Source of the DNA: Bifidobacterium asteroides
GTDB lineage: Bacteria; Actinomycetota; Actinomycetes; Actinomycetales; Bifidobacteriaceae
DNA: 64,000 nucleotides
Direction of reading: 5' to 3'
Assembly (NCBI RefSeq): GCF_003202695.1
Contig: NZ_QGLL01000001.1
Span: 186,001-250,000 of the forward strand
The notes beneath the pieces are model-generated. The model had not been told where the DNA came from. It did not search any database and saw only the letters and a list, made by a program, of their open reading frames with translations. This document shows, in pieces, positions 17,290 to 27,282 of this stretch. The position numbers were made by a program, and so were the translations under genes. The stretch's first letter is position 1, and each line of letters begins with the position of its first letter.

Positions 17290-18053
17290 AGGAGCACTTT
17301 GAGTCGTCTTATGGTCTCCAGCCCTCGAGCGTGGCCAGGCCATCGCGGATTGGAGGACAGGAGCGTCTCGCAGGATCCGCAGCTGACCTGATAGCGTTCC
17401 ATGAGCTCATGCAGGACTGCCATAACGTCCTCTCCGTTGCATCGGCCTGAAGGGTCGCAGGCCAGATCACAGGCGGTCCAGAGCGGCGAAGTTACCCAGA
17501 GCTGCCCCAGCCTCATCAGGTAGCGGGCATCCAGCTGTCGCTGGTGAGGGCGCAGGGGCCTGCCGTGAACCGGTGTGCGGAAGTGGGAGTTGGAAATGAT
17601 GTCCAAGGCATCAGGGAAACGGCCGTTGAGCCATATCCAGAGCGCCAGCCCGCCACAGGCTGCTGCTCCATAAGGAACCATAGGCATGACGATGGAGGCA
17701 CGACCGTAGAGTCCTTCAGCCTGTTCGTTCAGATAGCAGCAGGATCGGTCCAGAAAGGTTATGATTCCCTCATTCGCCAGCAGGCTGAGACTGAGCGGGC
17801 CGGGTAGGTCTCCGGTTTGGATCAGGCTGGGCAGCGGTTCAGGATCGGGGGCCGTGGTCCTGAGGTCAGTCGTAGGCGGACGGCTGCGGGTGCGCATCAG
17901 TGCTGCTCCGGATCGCGGGCCGAAACGTTGCTGGGCAGTGTCGGCGCGCGGTGCTCTGCCCGGCGGCTTTGTTGTAGCTCTAAGGGTGCGGCTGGCGCCA
18001 GGGGCAGTGGCAGGCATCCACGTCGCTCCCCCGAGGACGTGTTCTCGATTCAT
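17286..18053 (-). CDS. AbiEi-antitoxin-like/DUF559-associated type protein of unknown function
   Basis: 255 residues from ATG 18053 (MNREHVLGG); a longer frame to 18290 overlaps metG and is rejected. After a basic N-terminus of about 75 residues, the protein has PYGAAACGGLALWIWL and LGQLWVTSPLWTACDLA. These resemble the pattern of actinobacterial AbiEi-type proteins (alanine-rich helix, then 'vTsp.rT..DlA'). Those families include antitoxin or regulator domains, but no cognate AbiEii toxin is visible here. Cysteines near the C-terminus (VSCGSCETLL) could bind metal. The assignment is tentative. The downstream LRV gene overlaps by 4 bases. Confidence 0.5.
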   Translation of the reverse strand: MNREHVLGGATWMPATAPGASRTLRATTKPPGRAPRADTAQQRFGPRSGAALMRTRSRPPTTDLRTTAPDPEPLPSLIQTGDLPGPLSLSLLANEGIITFLDRSCCYLNEQAEGLYGRASIVMPMVPYGAAACGGLALWIWLNGRFPDALDIISNSHFRTPVHGRPLRPHQRQLDARYLMRLGQLWVTSPLWTACDLACDPSGRCNGEDVMAVLHELMERYQVSCGSCETLLSSNPRWPGHARGLETIRRLKVLL

Positions 18054-18190
18054 GGTTTGACTGTAAACGCTCGGGCCAGGGTTTGCCTGAGGGCGGGCTG
18101 AATTTGTGCACTTGTGGATAATCTGCCTGATCGTCAGCTGCCTTGTGGACGAGCGGGGGATTGTAGGCCGAAGCCGATAATCTTGCTGGT

Positions 18191-20062
18191 ATGAGTCATA
18201 TCCTTGTTTCCGTCGCCTGGCCCTACGCAAATGGGCCCCGTCACATCGGCCATGTCGCTGGGTTCGGCGTCCCCTCGGACGTCTATGCACGCTACGAACG
18301 CATGAAGGGCAATGATGTCCTCATGGTTTCGGGCACGGACGAGCATGGCACTCCCATCCTGGTGGAGGCTGACGCCGAGGGCGTGGGCCCCCAGGAGATC
18401 GCTGACCGCTACAACCGGGTCATCGTCAAGGATCTGTGCGATCTGGGGCTCAGCTATGACCTCTTTACCAGGACCACGACAGGCAATCATGAGAAGGTGG
18501 TCCAGGAGCTCTTCCGCCAGTGCCGAGCCAACGGCTATATCTATGAGGGTCAACAGAAAGTGGCCATATCGCCCTCCACCGGCCGCACCCTGCCCGATCG
18601 CTACATTGAGGGGACCTGCCCCATCTGCGGTTACGATGGCGCTCGCGGCGACCAGTGCGACAACTGCGGCAACGAGCTGGATCCGGACGAGCTGATCAAT
18701 CCTGTATCCAAGATCAATGGGGAGACGCCCCGATTCGAGGAGTCCAAGCACTTCTTTCTGGATCTTCCCGCTCTGGCCGAGGCCAACCTGGCTTGGTTGA
18801 AGACCCGCAAGGGCTGGCGGAGCAACGTGCTCAACTTCTCTCTGGGACTTTTCAAGGAGGTCAAGCCGCGAGCCATCACCCGCGACATCGACTGGGGAAT
18901 TCCCGTGCCTGTGGACGGATGGGTCGACGATCCCAACAAGAAGCTCTATGTCTGGTTCGATGCCGTTATCGGCTACCTGTCCGCATCCATCGAGTGGGCC
19001 CGTCGTCAGGGCGACCCTGAGGCCTGGCGCAAGTGGTGGAATGATCCTAAGGCTCTGGGCTACTACTTCATGGGCAAGGACAACATCACCTTCCACTCGC
19101 AGATCTGGCCCTCGGAGATTCTGGCCTACAACGGCCAGGGGTCCAAGGGCGGACAGCCGGGCTCCTACGGCGAGCTCAACCTGCCTGAGCAGGTGGTGGC
19201 CAGCGAGTTCATGACTATGGAGGGCAAGAAGTTCAGCTCCTCCAGAGGCATCGTCATCTACGTCAAGGACATCCTGGCACGTTATCCGGTCGATGCGGTT
19301 CGCTACTACATTTCCATCGCTGGGCCGGAGACCTCGGACTCGGACTTCACCTGGGCGGAGTTCGTCCGTCACAACAACGAGGAGCTGGCCGCCTCCTGGG
19401 GCAACCTGGTCAACCGCGTGGCCAACCTGCTCAACAAGGACTTCGGCAGCATCCCTGCCATCGAGCAATCCTGGCTGACCGAGGAGGACAATGCCCTGCT
19501 GGATCGCAGCCTGCAGGCCTTCGATGCCGTCGGGTCTTTGATTGAGCACCATCGCCAGAAGGCCGCCCTGGTCGAGGCCATGGCCTTGGTGGGAGACATC
19601 AACAAGTACATCTCTGCCCAGGAGCCCTGGAAGATCAAGGACGACCGGAATCGTCTGGCTGCAGTCCTGCACACCGCCGCTCAGGCCGTCTTGGACGCCA
19701 ACACCATGCTGGCTCCATTCCTGCCCCATGCCTCGCAGCGTGTCTGGGAGACCATGGGCGGCGAGGGCACCTTCTCGCCTTTGCCTCGCGTCCAGGAGGT
19801 TGATGATCTGGATCGGCCCGACTTCCACTATCCCATCATCACCGGTGACTACCGGCTAGGAGAGACTGTCCATCCCTGGGCGCGGGAGCCCCTCAGGGAC
19901 GGCACGCCAGTCGATCGGCCCGCGCCCATCTTCCCGCGCATTCCCAAGGAAGCCGTGCAGGAGGAACTGGAGCGTTTCCAGGAGGAGCTGGATCGCCGCA
20001 AAGCCAGAGAGCACGCCCGATTCGAGGCGGAGCAGGCCAAGCTGGGCGACCAGGGCAAGTGA
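18191..20062 (+). CDS. metG: Methionyl-tRNA synthetase
   Basis: Class I aminoacyl-tRNA synthetase that charges tRNA-Met, 623 residues. [11 protein letters not shown] near the N-terminus is the HIGH motif. CPICGY and CDNCGN around residues 145-160 are the zinc knuckle. KKFSSSRG near residue 345 is the KMSKS loop variant. An anticodon-binding helical domain follows ([15 protein letters not shown]). The EMAP-like C-terminal domain of longer MetRS forms is absent; instead there is a charged tail. There is no clear Shine-Dalgarno before the ATG at 18191, so initiation may be weak or leaderless. Confidence 0.97.
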   Translation: MSHILVSVAWPYANGPRHIGHVAGFGVPSDVYARYERMKGNDVLMVSGTDEHGTPILVEADAEGVGPQEIADRYNRVIVKDLCDLGLSYDLFTRTTTGNHEKVVQELFRQCRANGYIYEGQQKVAISPSTGRTLPDRYIEGTCPICGYDGARGDQCDNCGNELDPDELINPVSKINGETPRFEESKHFFLDLPALAEANLAWLKTRKGWRSNVLNFSLGLFKEVKPRAITRDIDWGIPVPVDGWVDDPNKKLYVWFDAVIGYLSASIEWARRQGDPEAWRKWWNDPKALGYYFMGKDNITFHSQIWPSEILAYNGQGSKGGQPGSYGELNLPEQVVASEFMTMEGKKFSSSRGIVIYVKDILARYPVDAVRYYISIAGPETSDSDFTWAEFVRHNNEELAASWGNLVNRVANLLNKDFGSIPAIEQSWLTEEDNALLDRSLQAFDAVGSLIEHHRQKAALVEAMALVGDINKYISAQEPWKIKDDRNRLAAVLHTAAQAVLDANTMLAPFLPHASQRVWETMGGEGTFSPLPRVQEVDDLDRPDFHYPIITGDYRLGETVHPWAREPLRDGTPVDRPAPIFPRIPKEAVQEELERFQEELDRRKAREHARFEAEQAKLGDQGK

Positions 20063-20227
20063 TAGTCGACGCGCCCGGGACAGCATCTGCGATTCACAGA
20101 GAACTTTGAGGTTTTCGGGCATTTCCTCCAAGGTAGCGCTGGTTATATTTGTTCTGTCGGTTGAAGTACTAGCCGATGGGGGCCATACGGCCCCGATAAC
20201 TGAATCCCCTTCTTCTCTCTCTTCTCA

Positions 20228-20258
20228 CCCGGCGGTTCTGCGAACCGCCGGGTTCTTT
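20228..20258 (+). terminator. Intrinsic terminator/attenuator between metG and the HAD-GH65 gene
   Basis: CCCGGCGGTTC (20228-20238), loop TGC and GAACCGCCGGG (20242-20252) form a perfect 11-bp stem followed by TTCTTT. A second small hairpin, GGGGCC-ATAC-GGCCCC, lies upstream at 20179-20194. The pair could end metG mRNA or a short leader transcript. Confidence 0.8.
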
Positions 20259-20288
20259 CGTCACGGAAGACCCATAGGATGAGTAACC

Positions 20289-23200
20289 ATGAAAGTTGCC
20301 CAATTCGCCTGTGTGCTCTTCGACTTGGACGGGGTGCTGGTGCCCACGACAATCCTGCACAAAGCCGCCTGGAAGGCATTATTCGATCGGGTCCTGCCCG
20401 GAAACGTCCCGGCCTATACGGAGCAGGACTACTACGCCTATGTGGATGGCCGGCCCCGCTATGACGGTGTCGACGCCCTGCTGCGCAGCAGGGGCATCGA
20501 GCTGGACTGGGGCAGCCCTAATGACGATCCACGCCTGGACACCGTCTGCGGATACGGCAATCGCAAGAACATGACTTTTGAGCGGTTGCTGAAGCAAAAG
20601 GGCATCGATCCCTACCCGGACACGGTGGATCTGCTGAGGCACCTGCGCGCTGACAAGAAGCGTCTGGCCGTGGTGTCCAGTTCGCGCAACACGGCCGAAG
20701 TCCTCCAGGCTGCTGGAATCGCCGGATACTTCGACACTGTGGTGGACGGCAATCTCAAGGATGAGATGGGTCTTCAAGGCAAGCCTGCACCGGACACCTA
20801 CGCCTATGCGGCCAAGGTGCTCGGACTGCGCAATGAGGATGCCGTTGTGGTCGAGGACGCCCTCTCTGGCGTGGCCGCCGGCCATGCGGGCAGGTTCGGC
20901 CTGGTTGTGGGCGTGAACAGGGGCGCCGGCCGCGAGCAGCTGCTCAAGGCGGGTGCGGACCTGGTAGTGAACCAGCTGATCGAGCTGGTCGACGACGATG
21001 CCAGCGAACGCGGGCAGGGTGAGGACCCCAGTCTGGATGAGGAGCGTTTCCCCGTGGATGAGTGGGGGCTCAGCGAAGTAGGTCGGCCTGATGCCGTCAG
21101 TGCCACGGTCTTTTCGGTCACCAACGGCTCCATCGGCGTCAGGGGCGAAGGCGGCGGGGAACGCTGCTTGGGCAACGGCACATTCCTGAGCGGCTTCCAT
21201 GACACTTTCCGGATAGCTCATCCTGAAAGCGCCTACGGATATGCCAAGGTTGGCCAGCTGATTCAGGGGGTGCCCGATGCCTCGGATTTCACCCTCAAGG
21301 TGGAGGGGCTGCCCGTGGGCCGGCCGGAGAAGACTACTCAACGTCTGGACTTCCGAACCGGAATCGCGACCACCACCAATCTGTATGATCTGGGCCATGG
21401 CATCCATTTGAAGACTGTGCTCACTCGCATGGTCTGCCTGTATGACCGCAGCCTGAGCGTCTGCACGCTGACTGTGGAGTCTCCCGACCGGGACATGGCT
21501 GTGGTGGTCGAGGGGCCGGTCAATGCCGATAATCCTCGGCATGTCAACTCCAGCGACCCCCGCAAGTCGACCTTTGTGGACGGCTGCGGAATCCACGAGG
21601 TGTTGGACAGTGCAGTCTATGGTGAGCTGAGTGCAGGCTGCAGGGTATTCCGCTGCAATAATTCACGGCTCAGCCTGGCCATGGGCGTCCGACAGTTCAG
21701 GGATGGTCGGCCTGTCGAGGGCTCTGGTTGGCGCATGGACGTGCCCAAGGGCGGTTCCACCCATCTGGTCCGTTACGCCGTCTACCGCAGTCACCCCATT
21801 CTTCCGGCTGGCACCAGCGGCAACGGTCTGGTCGTGCAGACCCGGGGCGAGGGTACCAGGAATCTGGTCGAGGACTGCCGCGATCGGCTGGAGGAGGTCA
21901 GCACCCTCTCTCTGGAGGAGCTGGAGCAGCGCCAGCGTGCATGGCTGGACCGGTTCTGGGAGCGGCAGGATATCCGTATTCAGGCCGACGATGGCGGTCG
22001 TACGCAACAGATGGTGCGTTGGGAGCTCTTCCAGCTGGCCCAGTCTACGGCGCAGATCGAGAACGGCGTGGGCGCCAAGGGCCTGAGCGGGTCCGGCTAC
22101 AGCGGCCACTACTTCTGGGATACCGAGATCTATATTCTCCCCTTCCTGATTTATTCAGCGCCTGCTCGGGCGAGAGCCGTCCTCCACTATCGCTATCTGA
22201 TGCTGCCCGCTGCTAGGCGCAGGGCCTGCGCCCTCAACCTGAACGGCGCTCTCTTCCCCTGGAGGACCATCGACGGCGAGGAAGCCTCCGCCTACTTCCC
22301 TACGGGCACGGCCCAGTACCATATTGATGCCGACATCGCCTATGCGGTGGCCCAGTATGTGCAGGTCACCGGCGATGAAGACTTCCTGCAGGCTGAGGGC
22401 ATCGACGTCCTGGTTGAGACGGCCCGTCTGTGGATGAGCCTGGGACGCTACAAGGAGGACGGCCGCTTCCACATCCATTGTGTGACCGGCCCTGACGAAT
22501 ACACGGTCCTGGTCGACGACAACCTCTACACCAACCAGATGGCCCGGTTCAACCTCTTGGCTGCATACAAGTCCTACCAGCATCTGCGCGAGAAGCATCC
22601 CGACCTGATCGGCGCTATCCGTGAAAGGCTGCACTTGGGCGACGAGGAGGCCGACAAATGGTCAAGCGCGGCTGAGGCCATGTTTGTCCCCTTCGACGAT
22701 CAGGAGGGGGTCCATGCCCAGGACGCCCAGTTCATGCGGCGGCCTCGCTGGCACTTCGACCAGTTCACGGCCAGGCCTCTGCTGCTGCACTATCATCCGC
22801 TGGTCATTTACCGGCACAAGGTACTCAAGCAGACCGATGTGGTCATGGCCCTCTACCTGCTCAGCTCCTGGTTTACTCCGGAACAGAAGCTGGCTGACTT
22901 CGATTACTACGATCCGCTGACCACCGGGGATTCGACTCTGTCTGCAGCCTCCCAGTCCATCCTCGCTGCTGAGGTGGGGCATGAACAACTGGCTATGCAG
23001 TACTTCCGTCGGTCCTTGTTTACGGACGTGGACGACCTGCATGCCAACACGACCGATGGCATCCACCTGGCCGCCTGCGGAGGCGTCTGGTCCAGCCTGG
23101 TCTGCGGCTTTGGAGGCCTGCGCGACACCGGCGGAACCGGGCTGAGCATCGACCCCCGCCTGCCTTCTTCTTGGCGCTCGCTGACCTATGAGCTGGAGGT

Positions 23201-23309
23201 GCGTGGCACCAGGTTCCAGGTTGCCGTGACACCAGACGGCGTCGATCTGAAACGCCTGTCAGGTCCTGAGCTGGATCTTCTGGTCCAGGGGCATCCTCGT
23301 CATATATGA
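20289..23309 (+). CDS. Fused HAD phosphatase/beta-phosphoglucomutase and GH65 disaccharide phosphorylase
   Basis: Bifunctional cytoplasmic enzyme of 1006 residues. Residues about 1-235 are a HAD domain (FDLDGVLVP, VVSSSRNTAEV, VVEDALSGVAAG) like beta-phosphoglucomutase. Residues about 260-1000 are GH65, with SGHYFWDTEIY in the barrel and the catalytic acid E737 in TGPDEYT. GH65 phosphorolysis of trehalose, kojibiose, nigerose or maltose yields beta-glucose-1-phosphate. The HAD half could convert this directly to glucose-6-phosphate, which makes the fusion metabolically sensible. Neighbouring mycobacteria encode the two parts as adjacent genes. AGGA lies 9 bases before ATG 20289. The exact disaccharide cannot be read from sequence. 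Confidence 0.88.
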   Translation: MKVAQFACVLFDLDGVLVPTTILHKAAWKALFDRVLPGNVPAYTEQDYYAYVDGRPRYDGVDALLRSRGIELDWGSPNDDPRLDTVCGYGNRKNMTFERLLKQKGIDPYPDTVDLLRHLRADKKRLAVVSSSRNTAEVLQAAGIAGYFDTVVDGNLKDEMGLQGKPAPDTYAYAAKVLGLRNEDAVVVEDALSGVAAGHAGRFGLVVGVNRGAGREQLLKAGADLVVNQLIELVDDDASERGQGEDPSLDEERFPVDEWGLSEVGRPDAVSATVFSVTNGSIGVRGEGGGERCLGNGTFLSGFHDTFRIAHPESAYGYAKVGQLIQGVPDASDFTLKVEGLPVGRPEKTTQRLDFRTGIATTTNLYDLGHGIHLKTVLTRMVCLYDRSLSVCTLTVESPDRDMAVVVEGPVNADNPRHVNSSDPRKSTFVDGCGIHEVLDSAVYGELSAGCRVFRCNNSRLSLAMGVRQFRDGRPVEGSGWRMDVPKGGSTHLVRYAVYRSHPILPAGTSGNGLVVQTRGEGTRNLVEDCRDRLEEVSTLSLEELEQRQRAWLDRFWERQDIRIQADDGGRTQQMVRWELFQLAQSTAQIENGVGAKGLSGSGYSGHYFWDTEIYILPFLIYSAPARARAVLHYRYLMLPAARRRACALNLNGALFPWRTIDGEEASAYFPTGTAQYHIDADIAYAVAQYVQVTGDEDFLQAEGIDVLVETARLWMSLGRYKEDGRFHIHCVTGPDEYTVLVDDNLYTNQMARFNLLAAYKSYQHLREKHPDLIGAIRERLHLGDEEADKWSSAAEAMFVPFDDQEGVHAQDAQFMRRPRWHFDQFTARPLLLHYHPLVIYRHKVLKQTDVVMALYLLSSWFTPEQKLADFDYYDPLTTGDSTLSAASQSILAAEVGHEQLAMQYFRRSLFTDVDDLHANTTDGIHLAACGGVWSSLVCGFGGLRDTGGTGLSIDPRLPSSWRSLTYELEVRGTRFQVAVTPDGVDLKRLSGPELDLLVQGHPRHI

Positions 23310-23715
23310 TCTGCAACTCCGGATCAGATGTGCCTGGAATCTGAGATGGCGTCGAGTGAGTCTCCTGTTGGTTAGGCGACTGCCGGGCTGATTGGAGGAT
23401 GGCTGGAGCTGAAGCTGCAGGCTCGGGTGAGTCTGCAGTTTCAGGAACATCTTTTCATGAAGGCCATTCGCAAAAACCAGAAAGTGAAGATACCCGGCTC
23501 TGATTGGTCTGTGATCCCGTCCTAGGTTATTGCTGCTGTCTTCCCGCTTGCGGTATAAGTTGACGCACCTATTGAGGTAACCATGCATATCCGTCGGATT
23601 TTATTCATGCGAGGTATCGACATGACTGCCTGTACACTGCCGCCACTCCCTTTGGCAGAGGCGGCCGTCCGGGCGGGGCGCGGGTTGGACCGCACGGGTC
23701 CCTAGACTGTGGACC
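23310..23715. other. Gene-free stretch before tatD
   Basis: No coding frame resembles a known protein on either strand. A TATAAG at about 23553 and a nearby TTGACG might be promoter elements, but their order and spacing are poor. I see no repeats, RNA gene or terminator. Confidence 0.4.
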
Positions 23716-24672
23716 ATGAGCAGGCATCACCGCGATCGCAGCTGGGCTCCTGACCCCGAGCCGCTGCCCGAAGGCATTGGGGTCATCGACGATCACACCC
23801 ACATGGCCTCCGTGGTTCCTTTCGCCCAGGAGATGGACCGGCAGGCCAGGGAGCGCGGGCAGGATCCGGTCCCCGTCCGTACGGTCGACCAGCAGCTGGC
23901 AAGGGCGCGAGCTGTGGGCGTGCTCGGGGCCATCGACGTGGGCTGCGAGCTGCCCCACCTGCAGACGGCTGTGGACCTGGCCCTGGCCCATCCTGGGGTC
24001 GTTCACGCGGCCTTGGCCATCCATCCCAATGAAGCCGTTCTGCATGGACATCGAGGGGTGCCGGGGCCGGACGGACTGCCCCTGAAATATCAGCCCTGGC
24101 ACGAGGTTTCTTTTGAGCAGGCGCTCGAGGAGGTCGCCCGCCTGGCTCGCGCATATCCTGAACAGGTGGTGGCCATTGGGGAAACGGGCATGGACCTCTT
24201 CCGAACCGGTCAGGGGGGCGAAGAGATCCAGCGGCAGGCCTTCCGCGATCACATCGCTCTAGCCAAGGAGCTGGGCCTGCCCATGCAGATTCACGATCGC
24301 GACGCCCATCGGCAGGTCATCGAGACTCTGCTGGAGGACGGCGCTCCTGAGCGCACGATCTTCCACTCCTATTCTGGTGATGCGCAGATGGCCCAGGTGG
24401 CCGCCGAACACGGCTGGTACCTGAGTTTTTCGGGGACGGTCTCCTACAAGGGCAACGAGGGAATCCGCCAGGCCCTGTCGGTGGTCGGCATGGACCACAT
24501 CATGGTGGAGACCGATGCGCCCTATCTGAGCCCTATGCCCTACCGGGGACGCACCAATTCCCCCTACATGATCCCCTACACCCTGCGGGCTATGGCCGAT
24601 GCTCTGGACTGCTCTCTGGACCAGGTGGCCCAAGCGACGGCGGCCACCACGCGTCGGGCTTACGGACTGTGA
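23716..24672 (+). CDS. tatD: TatD-family metal-dependent DNase/hydrolase
   Basis: TIM-barrel amidohydrolase-fold nuclease, 318 residues. Metal ligands are visible in DDHTHM, GETGMDL, HDRDAHR, FHSYSGD and VETDAPY. It is longer than the roughly 260-residue norm because of inserts around residues 40-60 and 110-130 and a basic N-terminus (MSRHHRDRSW). In actinobacteria tatD commonly follows metG; here the HAD-GH65 gene sits between them. Members act as 3'-5' exonucleases in DNA repair or degradation; the physiological role here is not determined. Confidence 0.92.
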   Translation: MSRHHRDRSWAPDPEPLPEGIGVIDDHTHMASVVPFAQEMDRQARERGQDPVPVRTVDQQLARARAVGVLGAIDVGCELPHLQTAVDLALAHPGVVHAALAIHPNEAVLHGHRGVPGPDGLPLKYQPWHEVSFEQALEEVARLARAYPEQVVAIGETGMDLFRTGQGGEEIQRQAFRDHIALAKELGLPMQIHDRDAHRQVIETLLEDGAPERTIFHSYSGDAQMAQVAAEHGWYLSFSGTVSYKGNEGIRQALSVVGMDHIMVETDAPYLSPMPYRGRTNSPYMIPYTLRAMADALDCSLDQVAQATAATTRRAYGL

Positions 24673-24848
24673 GGGATGTCCGGCGGACGGTGTCAGGCCG
24701 GGATTAGGCTAATACTGTGTCGCGCTCTGAATCGCTCCTGCCAAGTGTGGGGGGAGAGTGCTACGGTAGTCGTCGCACGTGTGCAAAAAACAGCAACATA
24801 CGGCACCCGGAAGTAGATGAGTGAAGGCTTTGGCCGATGGAGGGCTCT

Positions 24849-27170
24849 ATGGCGGATGAGCGGCATGAGTTGGCGGCTCAGGATGATGGCAGGGGCGCTG
24901 ACGAACCACCCCGGTTATCCGGTGAAAAGGCGGCGAAGCCGACTGCGGCCCGTAGTGAGGGTCGCTTGACGAAAGAATCGATACTTCCCCAGGAAAGCTT
25001 CACCAAGGCTCCCAGGATTTCGGCCAAATCCCGTACCCGGGAGGAGGAGAACGAGCTCAAGCGGGTCCGACGCGAGGCGCAGCGGGCGGCCCAGCGTCGC
25101 CGCACTCCGCCAAAGGGGCCTCTGGGCCGCTGGTGGCGACGGGTGCAGTCCTCGCCCGACAGGATCAGCTTAGGCATGTGCATCGTGGCCTTGGGCGTGG
25201 TTTATGGGGACATCGGCACCTCGCCCCTGTACACCATGCAGGCCTTCGTGGCCGGGCAGGGCGGCATGGCCCGTGTGGACAGGGTGGCCGTGCTGGGCAT
25301 GCTCTCCCTGGTCTTTTGGTCCATTACCCTGATCACTACAGTCAAATACGTCCTAGTGGCTATGCGCATCGACAACAAGGGCGAGGGCGGCATCTTCGCC
25401 CTGTACACCCTGGTCCGGCACTACGGCAAATGGCTGGCCATACCGGCCATGGTCGGCGGCGCGGCCTTCCTGGCTGATTCTGTGCTGACTCCGGCGGTCT
25501 CCATATCCTCGGCAGTCGAAGGTCTCAAGACCATCCCCGTCCTGACTCCCATATTCCGTGAAAACGGGAACCTGACCATGGTCATCACCTTCGTGATCAT
25601 TCTGATCCTGTTTGCGGTCCAATCCCGCGGAACCGAGCGGATAGGCAAGGTCTTCGGCAGCGTAGTGATGGTCTGGTTCGCCTTCCTGGCCCTGATCGGC
25701 ATCTATTGCATAGGCAACGACTGGTCCATCTTCGAGGCCCTGAATCCGGTGTATGGGATCCGCTTCCTCTTCAGCCCGCAGAATCCCGTTGGCCTGACCA
25801 TCATGGGCACGGTCTTCCTGTCGACTACGGGAGCCGAGGCCCTCTATTCCGATATGGGCCACGTGGGCCGCGGCAACATCTACGCCACCTGGCCCTTTAT
25901 CAACGTCGCCCTGGTCTTCAACTACTTCGGCCAGGGAGCATGGATTCTGCGCAACCGTGACAATAAGGCCTTGCAGGGCGTAGACGGGCTCAACCCCTTC
26001 TTCCAGATGATGCCCACCACCGTGCGCTACGTGGCGGTGCTTCTGTCGGTGACCGCCGGCGTCATCGCCTCGCAGGCCCTGATAACGGGCGCTTTCACCA
26101 TGGTCTCAGAGGCCACCGGGCTCAACTGGATGCCCCACCTGCAGGTGCGCTACCCGGCTCGTACCCGTGGCCAGCTCTACATCCCCACCATCAACTGGGT
26201 CCTATGTGCGGCCACGCTGACGGTGCTGGCCATCTTCAAGGATTCCGAGCATATCTCGGCCGCCTACGGACTGGCTCTGACGGTGACCATGATCACCACG
26301 ACCGTTCTGCTGGCTGACTACATCTGGCATGACGGCAAGCGTATGCTTTCCCTGCTCTTTGCTGTGGTCTTCCTGGCCATCCAGATCCTCTTCTTCATGG
26401 CCTCCATGGCCAAGTTCATGCACGGCGGCTGGTTCACTATGCTGCTGACCGCAGCCATCCTCTACATCATGTACACCTGGGACGTGGGCACCAAGGTGGA
26501 GCGCTCGCAGCGGCGGCATATGACGGCCAAGGAGTGCCTGCCCGCCTTGGAGATGCTCCACAACGACTTCCGCGTCCCTTATTATGCGGACAACCTGGTC
26601 TATCTGACCTCGGACGCGGAGATGCGGCGGCTGGACACCGACATCTTCTTCTCCATCTTCGCCAACCGGCCCAAGCGGGCCCGGGCCTGGTGGGCGGTGT
26701 CGGTCCAGACCACGGACGCCCCCTACACTCGCAAGTACTCGGTGGAGAACTTCGGCACCAACTATCTCTTCCGTGTGCGCATGAGGCTGGGCTTCAAGGT
26801 GGACCAGAATGTGGCCACCTACCTGCACCAGATCATGCACGAGCTGATCGACAGCGGCGAGCTGCCCAAGCAGCCCTCCATCTACCCCAAGGTGGACGAG
26901 GACCCGCAGATCGGCACAGTCACCTATGTGCTGGTCCACAAGGCCCTGATGCCCGAGTCCAAGATCGACTCCCGTGGCGCTCTCTCGCTGAAGGTCAAGT
27001 ACGCCATCCGCAAGGTGGCGGGCTCACCGATCAAGTGGTTCGGTCTGGCTCCCTACAACCCCATCGTTGAGGTGCAGCCCCTGTTCGTCTCCACCCGGGC
27101 GGTTCCCAAGCTGACGCGCGTGGTTCTGCCATCACGCAAGATCAAGGGCGGCAAGCGTCACAAGGACTGA
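24849..27170 (+). CDS. kup: KUP-family potassium uptake transporter
   Basis: Secondary K+ transporter of 773 residues. GVVYGDIGTSPLYTMQAF opens the first membrane helix; about 12 membrane segments follow to residue 560 or so, then a roughly 200-residue cytoplasmic domain. ATG 24849 follows GGAGGG; an in-frame ATG at 24837 would add four residues. The hydrophilic N-terminal extension of about 100 residues (KESILPQESFTKAP, then an Arg/Glu-rich helix) is longer than in enteric Kup and may be regulatory. No c-di-AMP riboswitch could be recognised in the 24673-24848 leader. Confidence 0.94.
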   Translation: MADERHELAAQDDGRGADEPPRLSGEKAAKPTAARSEGRLTKESILPQESFTKAPRISAKSRTREEENELKRVRREAQRAAQRRRTPPKGPLGRWWRRVQSSPDRISLGMCIVALGVVYGDIGTSPLYTMQAFVAGQGGMARVDRVAVLGMLSLVFWSITLITTVKYVLVAMRIDNKGEGGIFALYTLVRHYGKWLAIPAMVGGAAFLADSVLTPAVSISSAVEGLKTIPVLTPIFRENGNLTMVITFVIILILFAVQSRGTERIGKVFGSVVMVWFAFLALIGIYCIGNDWSIFEALNPVYGIRFLFSPQNPVGLTIMGTVFLSTTGAEALYSDMGHVGRGNIYATWPFINVALVFNYFGQGAWILRNRDNKALQGVDGLNPFFQMMPTTVRYVAVLLSVTAGVIASQALITGAFTMVSEATGLNWMPHLQVRYPARTRGQLYIPTINWVLCAATLTVLAIFKDSEHISAAYGLALTVTMITTTVLLADYIWHDGKRMLSLLFAVVFLAIQILFFMASMAKFMHGGWFTMLLTAAILYIMYTWDVGTKVERSQRRHMTAKECLPALEMLHNDFRVPYYADNLVYLTSDAEMRRLDTDIFFSIFANRPKRARAWWAVSVQTTDAPYTRKYSVENFGTNYLFRVRMRLGFKVDQNVATYLHQIMHELIDSGELPKQPSIYPKVDEDPQIGTVTYVLVHKALMPESKIDSRGALSLKVKYAIRKVAGSPIKWFGLAPYNPIVEVQPLFVSTRAVPKLTRVVLPSRKIKGGKRHKD

Positions 27171-27282
27171 GTGAGTGGAATCTCACCCTATGGGCCTTGG
27201 CCCAAATCGGGTGCGGGCCATAGAATTGAGGGCATGGAACCTGGTGCCCGGCCTTTCCGGGCTACCGTCGAAAGGTGATGTG

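Noticed and set aside
18134-19828. 564-codon minus-strand frame opposite metG
   Set aside because: Low-complexity Leu/Val/Asp/Gly shadow of metG with no ribosome site or known domains.
20379-21596. 405-codon minus-strand frame opposite the HAD-GH65 gene
   Set aside because: Antisense shadow; composition without motifs.
24673-24848. Possible c-di-AMP riboswitch before kup
   Set aside because: No conserved riboswitch core or terminator pair could be recognised by eye.
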